Source of the DNA: Chromobotia macracanthus
Taxonomy: Eukaryota; Chordata; Actinopteri; Cypriniformes; Botiidae
DNA: 64,000 nucleotides
Assembly: GCA_036877525.1 (NCBI GenBank)
Contig: JAZGTH010000014.1
Span: forward strand, 4,538,501 to 4,602,500
Direction of reading: 5' to 3'
This document shows positions 23,501 through 33,800 of the stretch, in pieces. A program made the position numbers and the translations under genes. Below the pieces are notes generated by a model, which saw only the letters and a list, made by a program, of their open reading frames with translations, did not search any database and had not been told where the DNA came from. Each line of letters opens with the position of its first letter. Position 1 is the stretch's first letter.

Positions 23501-26500
23501 ATGCATACAAAAAGATACTGTTTTAGTAGAAATAGACAGTGTATGTAACATTGTATTCCCAAGTTCCCAACAGTTGCATTTAAAAAAACGTTTCTGTTCA
23601 GCTTGGTGTGTAAGATCCGCTCTGGGGCGACAGAGCCTCTGTTTAAACCTCTGAACGTCACAGCCAGAGTTCACGAAGGTCGAGTGGAAGGTCGTTACTC
23701 CATTGAAGGAAGTGCGGAGATGCCCGGTTTTACCTTTGTGGTAATCAGTGCTTATGTTACATGAGTAAATACAGTTCATTTCACGTTTACAGAGTAAACA
23801 CCTTCAGTGCACACTTTGTGTATTTTTATATAAGGTCCCAAACATTACTGAGGTTCAGCCTGACTATGGGCCTGTGAATGGAGGAACTCTTATCACCATT
23901 ACAGGACCTCATTTGGCCTCTGGGAAGAACAGGAAAGTTACTCTTGATGGGGAAACATGTCCAATCCAAAGGTGTGTGTATGTCTATCCGTTGTCCATCA
24001 AAGGTGTCCAATATCTATTAAAAGTGTGTGTGTGTCCACGATGGCTTCTTAAAAAATGCAAAATGCTTTTTATTTTTAGGGTTGTTTTAGTCACTACATA
24101 ATTTTATTGTTCCATTTGTTTCGTTGTTCCAAAGTTTTGATGAATTTAGTATTATAGACTAGTAGTCTATATAAACTTATAGACTAGTAGTCATATATAA
24201 ATTGCTCATGTTCTAAAATGTGTTGTATTTTGTTTCCCTACAGCGTATCTGTGACCAGAGGAAATCTGTCCTCCATTGTTTGCCTTTCTCAGCCTGTGAC
24301 TGAAGTAAAAGATGTTGTACTTCGAGTCTACATCGATAAGTCCCGTGTCTTAACTACTAAAGTTTTCCGCTACAAGGAGACGCCTGAGATTCTTGCTGTT
24401 CTGCCTGATTGCAGTTTTGACAGGTACCTAAATATGATGTCCCAGTGCTTTCTCTTTCTCATTTCAGAGAATAGATTTATACAGCTGTAGAACATGTAAT
24501 ATCAATAATTTTCTTATGCTGTATTGCAGTGGATCAAGAATCATCATTGAAGGGCGAAATCTGGATTCAGTCTACAGAACTGTCATCCATTTTAAACCCA
24601 AAGAAACCCACCTGAAACCCGTTTCAACTGTATGACTTATAAACTTCTTAAATGGCTTCTTATATGTCTTGTTAATATCAATCAGAACTATACATACATG
24701 CATAAATACAGAATGATGGATGTATGGATAGATAAATTGGACATGCTAAATTCCCCTTCTGTTTACTGCCACATATGAATTTGGCCTTTGATGCTGGAGT
24801 GGAGTAAGATGTATTAGCTTATCATTAATATATTACCTAATCTAACCGTAACAATGCATAGATTCTCATCGCTTCAGAATGTATATGTATGTCATAATGT
24901 TGGATCTATACATTAGCAGTGCTGTTGTTACTCACTGACATATATAATGTATAATGACCTTGTAAATCTGTTTCTCTGTTCCCTGAAGGAGTGCAGAGGA
25001 AGAGCCAAGCCCACACGTATGGAATGCATCACGCCAGTTTTTCACCGCGATGAGACAGAGGAGGGTGAACTCTCGTTTGACATGGATGGAGTTCTCGGCC
25101 TGTGGAAACAAGACTTTTCCTATCATCCGTACGGCAGGCCAATCCCGTTTGAGACGGAGGGTCACATACTCAGGCTGTACCCCGGGTTTGATGAAGTGTC
25201 TTTACATGTATGTACAGAATTCCTGTTATTCCAGTTATTCCTGGCTGCACATTCACACATTCATCAAGGGTTCAGATGTCTGAAAAAAAAATAAAGATCT
25301 GGGTTTGAAATCTAACCGAAATCTGGAAATGAGCAATAAAACGTAAAGATTCTGTGCCATTTATCGGTTTAGGAATATTGTATTGTTTGGTATCAAATCC
25401 AGGACTGTATCTGATTCTTCTCTTGATTGTGCTCATGGTACAGCATCAGAAACTGAACCTGGTCAGTTCCTGCATGTCGATCACAATGACGGTTGGAGAT
25501 GTTGACTGTGGTGCTAAAGTTCTAGACAATGAGATCACCTGCAGGATCCCCAATAACCTTACCATCCCCAGTGAGGGTTTACCAGTGAAGGTCAGGGGTT
25601 CGAAACGTGCATAGATCTATTAGTCAATTAGTCAATCTTAAAGTCAATTTCCTTCTGTAAACCTGTCATTTTGGTAACGTTTTCTTCTGCCAGGTGACAA
25701 TTAATGGATACACCCACAATGTTGGCACTGTGATCTTGGTCAGTAATCACTATATGGTCGGGATTGTGCTGGGCATTCTGGCAGCTCTGGTGACGGGAGC
25801 AGTACTGGCTTTCATTGTCCTTAAACATCTGAGAAAGCAAAAGAAAGGTGAGGTAGAATTCTTGAATGTGCTTTTGCATTAAATATTATTTACAATATCA
25901 GTCAGTCTTTAAATAATAACATGTAGTGGTGGATGTTCCTCTGTTATACATGTGAGAAAAGCAATGAAGAAAATTTAAATCACAAATTAAATTACATTTT
26001 TTTATTAACACAGAATTAATACAAAAGTAAAATGATACGTATTATCTTTTCAATCCACAGCTCCGCTGGCAGAGAACCGTCTGTCTTATTTTTCTCATAG
26101 TCGGTCACGTAATAATAGTGTAGATTTAGGTCCCTTGGGAGACTACAGACACGGTGAGACACCTTCACACCAGCACAACAGTTTATAGTGTACTCACATG
26201 AGATATTAAAACACATTGGTTTAAAAGCCCAAAGGTTGTATCACAGACTCTTCCCTTTGATCTTTGGTTCTTGTAGAACTTTCTCTTACACCCATCAGTG
26301 TGCCCACTGGGGCGGTGGCATTCCCGGGTCTGGCTTACACCGGCACTCTGGACTCGACCCTGACCCCTCTCATGCCCCCGGAGAAGATCTCCATCACCAG
26401 CTTCCGCCCTGAGCTCCTGGAGGAGGTGAAGGATGTGCTGATCCCAGCCTCTATGCTCAAGGTCCATCACCACCAGATCATTGGAAAGGGTATGTTCATG

Positions 26501-29500
26501 ACAAAATACATACCAGGAAAAAGAAGCTAAAACATGCTACAAACAGATTTAATATGAACTCACACATCATCTGGCCACATTCAGTGTTTTTCATTTACCT
26601 TTATTCATTTGGTAGATGCTTTAATCCAAAGCGACTTACAGTGTATTTAGGCTAGACATTTTTATCAGTACATGTTTTCCCTGGGAATCGAACCCTCAAC
26701 CTTTGTGCTGCTAATGCAATGCTCTGACAATTGAGTTACAGGAACACGTGTCGCATGTACAGTTTTGCATAGGCTGAGCATAATTTCCCATATCGGTAAT
26801 TGTTAGAAACAGGGTAGGGTCATACTTCGGACAGGCTTGTTCATGAAGATGGCTGTCGGAATCAATAAACATGTTATTTTCTCATAGGCCACTTTGGTAC
26901 AGTTTACCATGGTTACCTCACGGACCACAACAACAGAGAAATCCACTGTGCTGTCAAGTCTCTTAACCGTAAGTGACTCCTCAATGGAAAAGAACTTTTA
27001 AAAGACACTGTTCTGAAATCAGCTCCACCCACTAACTTAACTAACTGGTAGTTAAAACTGTCATGCTTGTCTGATGAAAAAAATGTTTGTTTTCAGGATG
27101 AGCTGCTTTCAAATCGAAAAGCTCATCTTGTCAGAACCACCCAAATAAACATGTTCCTAAATAAACCAGTTAACATTGTGGATAGCACATTTTCTTGGAC
27201 AGGACATACTGTGTAATACTTGCAGACCCACACCCACTGTTTTACCCATGGATGACAAATAAATACAATTTATATAATCTTTTCCCTAAGAACATTATTG
27301 TAAAAGGGCAACTGTTTCTTAAAATTCTCAATCAGTAATGGTTAATTTAGCTAAACTTTTGTTGTGGTTGCAGAAATGACGTATTAAGGTGACTCAAGCA
27401 TGTAATGTGATTATCACAATCTGAGATGTTACTGTATGCACAATCCATATGCACTACAGTGATATAAATACAGGAGTCATGACTGCTGTCTCTCTGACAG
27501 GAATAACAGATGTGGACGAAGTAGAGCAGTTCCTGAAAGAGGGGATTCTGATGAAGGGCTTTCATCACAGTAATGTTCTCTCTCTGCTGGGCATCCTACT
27601 TCCTGAGGAGGGGCTCCCCCTGGTGGTCTTACCCTACATGAAACACGGAGACCTGCGCCACTTCATACGCTGCGAGAAGAGGGTCAGTAGCTAGAACATA
27701 AACTCAAACACAAGTGTCTCAAATATGCTGTGTGTTATTCCTTTCACCATTGCCCTGCGCAGTTTCTCCCCCTAAACAAATCAAAAATTGGGACAACCTA
27801 GCTAACATTTCAAAATGTTGGTTTACATTCTCTAAAGTTCTCTCGAAGGTATCAAAAACATTCTTGCAGTAATGTTAATAGAACGTTTTTTCATTGTTGT
27901 GTTTTCAAAGAGGTTACAGAATATAAACGTTCCTAGAACATTCAAAATAACATTTGTAACATTGTTGTTAGTTAATGGAAACATTAAGAAAACGTTTCTA
28001 CAACCTAAAATTGTTAGCTGGGAACAAGAGTGTAGAATTTCCAGCATGCTGCTCAAGAAAAGTAAGAAAGGCCTAAAATGTCCCTGCCTGTTTTTTAATC
28101 TAAGTTTTCTTTACATATGTTATCATAGAATCCTACAGTAAAGGATTTGATTGGCTTCGGGCTCCAGGTAGCTAAAGGAATGGAATATCTGGCACAGAAG
28201 AAGTTTGTACACAGAGATTTGGCAGCGCGCAACTGCATGTGAGTTTTGGATGCGATATTTACAGATAGAGTTAATCCAGTTTTATCACTAATGTAAACAC
28301 AATAACAGAATCTGGATTAGGGCTACAACTCCAACAAATATCTGCCAATAACTGTGAAGTCAGCTTGCATGGCACTCATTTTTATTGCATGCTATTAAGT
28401 TCACTATTATTAAAGTTTTATTTGCCAGCTGTTCTATGATTGTACAGATATGTTTGTTTACCGAAGTTTAAAAAATGCTGATGTTCTTTGTAAATTTGTG
28501 ATGGACTAAATACATGTACAGGCTGGATGAATCCTACACCGTGAAGGTGGCAGATTTTGGTATGGCACGAGATGTGCTGGAGAAGGAATACTACAGCGTC
28601 CAGGATCACAGGAAAGCTAAATTACCTGTCAAATGGATGGCAATCGAGAGCCTGCAGACGCAGAAGTTCACAACCAAATCTGATGTGGTGAGATGTGAAG
28701 ATGAAACATCAAACCTCAGATGACTGTGGATTAGAATTAGGATTCTTCATGTATTTATGAATTTGTTCTTAATTTTTTCCTGTAGTGGTCTTTTGGGGTT
28801 CTGATGTGGGAGATGCTCACAAGAGGGGCCAGCCCCTATCCTGAAGTTGACCCTTATGATGTCACACATTACCTCTTAAAGGGACGGCGGCTGCCTCAGC
28901 CACAGTATTGTCCAGATCCATTGTAAGTCCATTTCATTTTTTTCACCTTCATGAATGTCCATGTATAGTAGATTGTTTTGGTTGATGTACATTCTGCAGT
29001 TCTCACAGTGGCTGCCGTGGGCTTTTGGAATTGCCGCTGTACTCTGACAGTTCCAGAAGGCCATGACAAAGTCTGTCTGTCAGTGAGTTTACTGTTTTTC
29101 CACCATCTGAAGTTCAGCGGGTTCAGATCTTACTCAGTACTTAGAGCAGTGGAAAAGGTTGACCAGAAGGTTATTGTGAATGTCTCTTCTATTTCCCAAC
29201 ACTTTAAACACTTTAAGTTAATTATTGTTCACTCTTAAACAGAGCCAGAAGATTGACAGAAAGTGGGAAATATTAAAAACCGTCTAAACAAGCAAGATGT
29301 TGATGTTTCCTGAAGCGAGAACTGATAACTAGGGTTGTCAATCGCTAACCAAAGTTATAACTTTCAAAACGAGAACCTACGATTACTGTGTGGACATGTT
29401 ACCACGGTAATAGTGGTTTAATGTTTGTCTGGCAATTGCACAGGGTTTAAGAATCCTGAAGGTATAAAACTGATTTATTAAAAGACAAACACAGAATAGA

Positions 29501-30121
29501 GTCTGAGCCAGCCAATCACTTTGTCGATTACCCAGCTGAGAGGTGAGTTAAAGGCAGGGTAGACAACCTTTTCCAGAAACATTTTTGTTATGCTGGTTGA
29601 AAGTCTCTTCACATCATTGATGTCACTACGTAAAATGGTACAAATATATTTATATATCTTTTGAGGGAAGGTGCAGGACCATAAAATGTTTGTCCAATCA
29701 TTGTATTTGGTCCAAATGCAATGATAGGATGTCCTATTTGTCTGTCACCCTATGTCATTTGCACACCTACCTTGCATACTATTTTATACCTTTGCAGATT
29801 GCGCTGAATGGAGGGTGGGATCTCATGCTATAAAAGCGAGTTTGCAACTCCAAAATTGCCTAACTTTAACCTCACTTTTATATCTGCAGGTACGCGATTA
29901 TGTTACAATGTTGGGACCCAGACCCTGAAAAGAGACCAACATTCTCCACACTAGTGTCAGCTGTGATGAGCATTCTGTCAGGCCTGGAAGGGGAGCACTA
30001 CATCAGCCTAAAGGTCACCTATGTAAACCTGGACCAGCCACGCCCCTACCCCGCCCTAACAGACTCTGCTGATGAATGTGATTCGTCAGACGCTGATGAG
30101 GTAGGCTCAGTCTCTAGCTGA
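18234..30121 (+). CDS. mst1r: MST1R/RON, receptor tyrosine kinase for macrophage-stimulating protein
   Basis: Twenty coding exons: 18234-19436, 21711-21887, 21990-22112, 22505-22675, 23103-23263, 23602-23740, 23835-23971, 24244-24423, 24530-24629, 24989-25207, 25444-25590, 25694-25847, 26061-26153, 26277-26489, 26888-26968, 27501-27682, 28129-28238, 28522-28687, 28786-28922, 29890-30121; 1374 aa (human RON 1400). Signal peptide about 1-22; Sema to about 500 with furin site KRRRR at 295-299, cutting alpha from beta chain; cysteine-rich PSI about 512-555; IPT repeats to about 900; membrane helix about 940-963; Cbl-type DYR with Y999; kinase with GKGHFG from 1071, K1096, HRDLAARN 1188-1195, DFG at 1208-1210 (DFGMAR, family usually DFGLAR) and activation-loop Y1220/Y1221; docking tyrosines Y1335 and Y1342 (YVNL, a Grb2-type site). 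Known role: cell-surface receptor for MST1, driving scattering, survival and macrophage responses. RON rather than MET follows from the neighbours traip and mon1a, the KRRRR site and the 20-exon layout. Which fish duplicate (a or b) is unknown. Confidence 0.96.
19474..19507. repeat. (TGTT)n microsatellite in mst1r intron 1
   Basis: About eight uninterrupted TGTT units, 38 bases after the exon 1 donor. Reading through the donor into this tract explains the long open frame that extends past the exon. Confidence 0.9.
20344..20690. mobile_element. CCCAGC-ended palindromic MITE in mst1r intron 1
   Basis: Starts cccagcaaacatggaatgtt and ends with the degenerate complement ttttctggctaaca; the interior carries the family phrase tatcaaaaatgttcttgcagtaac, shared almost exactly with the copy at 27.8 kb (tatcaaaaacattcttgcag). 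An AT microsatellite (20521-20562) interrupts it. Confidence 0.65.
22335..22440. repeat. AGTAGTATGC-type dispersed repeat in mst1r intron 3
   Basis: Contains tagtatggtgaatactatac followed by atagtgtgcagtatgctagg. Similar words (agtatgcatactgtgcac, agtagtatacaatgtgtact) recur at 30.2 kb and 33.7 kb. Family not identified; edges approximate. Confidence 0.5.
22957..23090. mobile_element. TTAA MITE (AGGTAGGGTAGGC ends) abutting an mst1r splice acceptor
   Basis: The right end gcctaccctacct is followed by TTAA at 23087-23090. Internal phrases (ttctgagaaaggcgcagggc, aatgataggacatcctac) match the copy at 29548. The element stops 12 bases before coding exon 5, so it provides most of the pyrimidine-rich 3' splice region. 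The left end is not clear. Confidence 0.65.
26591..26747 (-). repeat. tRNA-derived V-SINE in mst1r intron 14
   Basis: On the minus strand: gtgttcctgtaactcaattg (A-box region), then gcattagcagcacaaaggtt, an intact B box (ggttcgattcc) and a 3' part whose complement is catttggtagatgctttaat plus ccaaagcgacttacag. This is the typical cyprinid V-SINE layout and is complete over about 157 bases. Confidence 0.9.
27613..27626 (-). promoter_or_regulatory. CTCF-like motif inside mst1r coding exon 16
   Basis: The minus strand reads CCACCAGGGGGAGC, one base from the CTCF consensus. It overlaps codons for the kinase segment GLPLVVL, so coding constraint alone could explain it. Confidence 0.35.
27797..28022. 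mobile_element. CCCAGCTA-ended palindromic MITE in mst1r intron 16
   Basis: Starts cctagctaacatttcaaaat and ends acctaaaattgttagctggg. The end sequence is the inverse complement of the start of the copy at 33.4 kb (cccagctagcaattttaggt), which defines the terminal inverted repeat. Interior rich in aacgtt/aacatt; no transposase frame. Confidence 0.75.
29548..29790. mobile_element. TTAA MITE (AGGTAGGGTAGGC ends) in mst1r intron 19
   Basis: Starts at TTAA with aggcagggtagacaacc, followed by ttccagaaacatttttgtta, the inverse complement of the right half of the copy at 46.5 kb. It therefore lies in the opposite orientation to that copy. The far end (cacacctaccttgc) is degenerate. Confidence 0.7.
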
Positions 30122-30184
30122 TTGGCTGACTAGTGTAAGACTCACTATTAAAGGAACCACAGCCTTGTCAAGACAATGGTAATG

Positions 30185-30330
30185 TTTGTTGCATATTACC
30201 ATACTACTTTACTTTTATGCAGTATGCATACTGTGCACAATATGCAGCTTTTCCCTATGCGTGTAATAGTAGTATACAATGTGTACTCCACTATGTACTA
30301 GTTGTGTGATTACCATTATGTGTTGAAATG
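30185..30330. repeat. AGTAGTATGC-type repeat in the mst1r 3' UTR
   Basis: Contains agtatgcatactgtgcacaa and gtagtatacaatgtgtactc, an imperfect inverted arrangement related to 22.3 kb and 33.7 kb. It begins about 65 bases after the stop codon, so it would be part of the mature mRNA. Confidence 0.5.
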
Positions 30331-30922
30331 ACATCGAGTCTTAGAGGAAACTGTAAGAGTTTCAAAAGTTACAAAGAGGGCGTTTGTTCAAAAGACGTTA
30401 CATAAATGTTTTTAAACTAGCACAACACAGCTGCTGGAGCCAAAATACTGTGTGATCACTCCACAGCTGAGCTGTTAGTCACTGTTTGTCTAGTCTTGTA
30501 TGTGTAGTATTTTGTACTACTAGTATAAATCAACGTTTTATAAAGTAGCAAACGAAGGCAACAGACTGTTGCTAACAGTACAGTATTTATGCTTTTATTT
30601 AAACCACTGCCATTGTTAGGATATACTTGAGTACTGCAGGATGTACATTTAATGTATGAAATAATTACTTTTTTATTACATTTTCTCTAGAATTATATAA
30701 ATCGTGTTCTGCACCACTTTATTGTGAAGGTACATTGTAATCAGTGACCCTTTACTAAGTGTTTGATCTGTGATTATATCAGATGCTTGTTGTATTAACA
30801 CTGTAGAAACAGGAATGTGAGTGTTCGGATGAAGGGATGAAGTTTAAAAAAGTGTTGAGAGTCGGTAATGAGAACTGTAGAAATGAACTTGACTGGTTCT
30901 GAGTTTGTGACGCACATTGCTG

Positions 30923-30928
30923 AATAAA
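30923..30928 (+). terminator. mst1r: mst1r polyadenylation signal
   Basis: AATAAA about 800 bases after the stop, followed by a GT-rich element (gttgatgttattttagtgtg), predicting cleavage near 30945. This is the first canonical hexamer with a good downstream element. Confidence 0.75.
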
Positions 30929-31444
30929 GTGTGATTTCATGTTGATGTTATTTTAGTGTGTTTGCATTCATTTACTTTGTTTATTTTCATAAATCTTAAA
31001 TAGACAAACAAATGACTTACAGTAACGCAGTGACATCATATTAATGCGCAAACGACATGTATATCATTATCAATTTAAAATCATATCAGTCACATCAGAT
31101 ACAGTTTTTGTTCCCACCAGCTCAAAGTGACAGGGCTTTGTGAACACAGATTTGCTTTAAAATTGTTAATTTAAACAATTCTCAAGTCAAAAAGATTTAA
31201 AAAATCCAATTTACCATAAATTCAAAGGAACAATATACATATACCTATAAAATACACATTCTATATTTTTCTATATACATTATACTTCTATAATTTAGAA
31301 AGATGTTTTTCTAATTTATAAGAACTGTAAGAAATAACGAAAAACAATGCAATCATTTAGGAAAAATGTAATGTGTTATATAACAGAGGCCTAACAAACC
31401 TCTGAAAATCAGATTTAATAATGTTTCAGTTGTACTACAAGACG

Positions 31445-31458
31445 CCACTAGGGGTCAG
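31445..31458 (+). promoter_or_regulatory. CTCF-like motif downstream of mst1r
   Basis: CCACTAGGGGTCAG on the plus strand, one mismatch to the CTCF consensus (T for G at position 11). It lies about 520 bases beyond the mst1r polyadenylation signal and faces away from the gene block. Confidence 0.4.
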
Positions 31459-32042
31459 TAAAAGTCTTTTCGTGATGGATTTGCTGAGCTTTCCTCACTG
31501 CAATCTGTCAAGTAGGGGGAAAAAAACATACGATGCATTTATGTAACTATGAAATCAAAAACGCACTTCTATAGCAATGTTGTTCTTTTAATGGGCATGC
31601 TTGCCTACCTTACTGCATTGCAGTTTAATTTAATAAATGATTTATAGTCACTATGCTTTGTATATTATTATAAATACTGCAATTTTATTGAAATTGCATC
31701 AGAATAAAGAGAAAATATGATATCAACATGTGTTAGGCGTGCGTTTAATGCTACAGACTGCCTGTTAACATTTACAAATAGCTTGTTTGTGTTTGTCTTG
31801 TGGGGGTGTGAGAGACAGATCACTGTTGCCAAGCCGACAAGCACTACAAAAGAAGTCAGAGACAGTAAGTTACAGCATTTAAACAGCAGAAGTCAATACA
31901 AATAAAGCAGGACCAAAACAAACATCATAAAGTTGTGTGTTTTTACAACCTTATATACCTTGTTCTCTTCCTGTTACCAGAGAAGAAGAATAAGCGTAAA
32001 TTCTCAGTAGATGCAGTCTTTGATTGGTGCATTGATGAGTAC

Positions 32043-32044
<2 letters not shown>

Positions 32045-32097
<53 letters not shown>
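32045..32097. repeat. (TG)n microsatellite
   Basis: About 26 uninterrupted TG units, followed 90 bases later by a short CA run (about 32188-32203). The two could pair as an inverted repeat. Long pure runs like this are normally polymorphic. Confidence 0.95.
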
Positions 32098-32099
<2 letters not shown>

Positions 32100-33396
32100 C
32101 GTCTTGCTGTATAGTCTTAACCTGCAGCCTCAGACTCTTTTCATCATATTCGAACAGTTTCAATTTAGATCTGTACACCATTTTACAACACACACACACA
32201 CACGTTTACTTATCTAAATAGGGACGTTCCATAGACTTCTATTGTTTCATACACAGCTAGATATAAACAATATAACCGAACCCTAACCCATACTCTAACC
32301 TTAACAGAAAGCCTTTTTCACAATTATTTTTACTATATTTTATAGCGTTTTTACAAATGAGGACATCCCCAAAAGGAGTTTTTGCTCAGATTAGTCAGGT
32401 TTTGTTGACTTTTGGGTACAAATGTCTCTCTAGTATATTGTTAAGTAAACACGCACACATGCACACACTCAATTACTCAGAAACCAACATACAAATCACA
32501 AAGCTCCCTTGTTGAGCTATCTTCTAAGACAGCATCCTAACTCACTGGGTTTCGGAAGAGAGATGCAGTGTCTTAATTTCAGAGTCATTAATGTCACACA
32601 GCGCTGTTTGCTCCATTGACTTAATGAATTCTAATTGTACAAGACTGAAATCACCTCCGATTAAACCAGCAAGTGTGATAGATTAACACAGCTCTCATTG
32701 GAAAGAGTGATCGATGAGACTGCTCAAAAAACATGAGAGAGAGTTGAGAGCAAGACAACTCCAGGGCTGACAGGAGGAGAGAGTGTGAGAGTTTGAAGGC
32801 ATATCCAGGTACGGGTTATGATCTGCAGGGAGCTGCTCTGACTCACTCATTACCGAGTTCCAAACAAAAGTACTGCAGGTGCTGGAGAAGAAGACTGCAG
32901 AAAGAAGACGACTTCAGGAGCTTCTGTCAGCTTCTCAATAAAAATAAAACACAAGAAAAAAATCTTACCTGCTGCAGATGTCTCCTGCATCTTTAATGGA
33001 AGCCATCAATAATTTACCTTCTCGTTTTAGATGGGGATAAGAAAAGAATATATATCATGCTGTATTATGGGAATTGTTTTATTTATGTACTGGAACAGTA
33101 GTGTAGTGGTTTGTAAAGTGGAAATTGATTAAACAGTAATGCATTTGATCTTATTATCCTTCTCACGTGGTGTCAAATGGCTTTGTTGGCATGCATTGTC
33201 TCTGGTGTGATTTTTTGTCATACTTTTGTTCTAAACAAGTGGTGTACATTTGGGGGTGAGGGGGTGGCAGGTTAGACAACGGAGAAGCAGTGAGACATGA
33301 TGCACATAAATCTACAGGAATTTCAGCAATCTCTAAGCACATGAGCTCTTTGCTACGAACCAATGATCTGTGTGGATACTGGTTGAATTTCATCAT

Positions 33397-33554
33397 CCCA
33401 GCTAGCAATTTTAGGTTGTAAGAACATTTCCACAACATTTCCATTAAGTAACAATAACGTTAAAATATGTTATTTTGAAAGCTCTAGGAATGTTCAAAAC
33501 GGGTTTTTTTTAGAACATTAGCCAATATTTTAACAACATTTCCTGTCAGTTGGG
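33397..33554. mobile_element. CCCAGCTA-ended palindromic MITE (short copy)
   Basis: Starts cccagctagcaattttaggt and ends cctgtcagttggga. At 158 bases this is the shortest full-looking copy and is not interrupted by a microsatellite, so it is a good reference for the family. Interior phrases: aagaacatttccacaacatt and aacaataacgtt. Confidence 0.75.
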
Positions 33555-33689
33555 ATAATGTCATGGGTCTGTGCCATGTAACCAATAGAAGATGCTTTCA
33601 AAGACCTGGTTGAAAGTTATATTCATATGTTTGAGCATGCTAATTAAATTCAGATTTCAGAATTAAAGTCAATGAATTTTATGGGAATC

Positions 33690-33800
33690 ATCGCAAAGTG
33701 TTTTTGGCATAGCATGTGTACTATGTGTACACACTATGAAGTGTACACACTATGAAGTATTAAAAGTAGTATGGAAGTATTTTATCCTGAACATAGCACT
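33690..33800. repeat. AGTAGTATGC-type repeat with short tandem duplication
   Basis: Contains two near-identical copies of gtgtacacactatgaag in tandem, followed by tattaaaagtagtatggaag. Related to the repeats at 22.3 and 30.2 kb. Confidence 0.5.

Noticed and set aside
32278..32306. Telomere-like words (ccctaaccc, ctaacc)
   Set aside because: Only two or three degenerate units; not a telomeric array.
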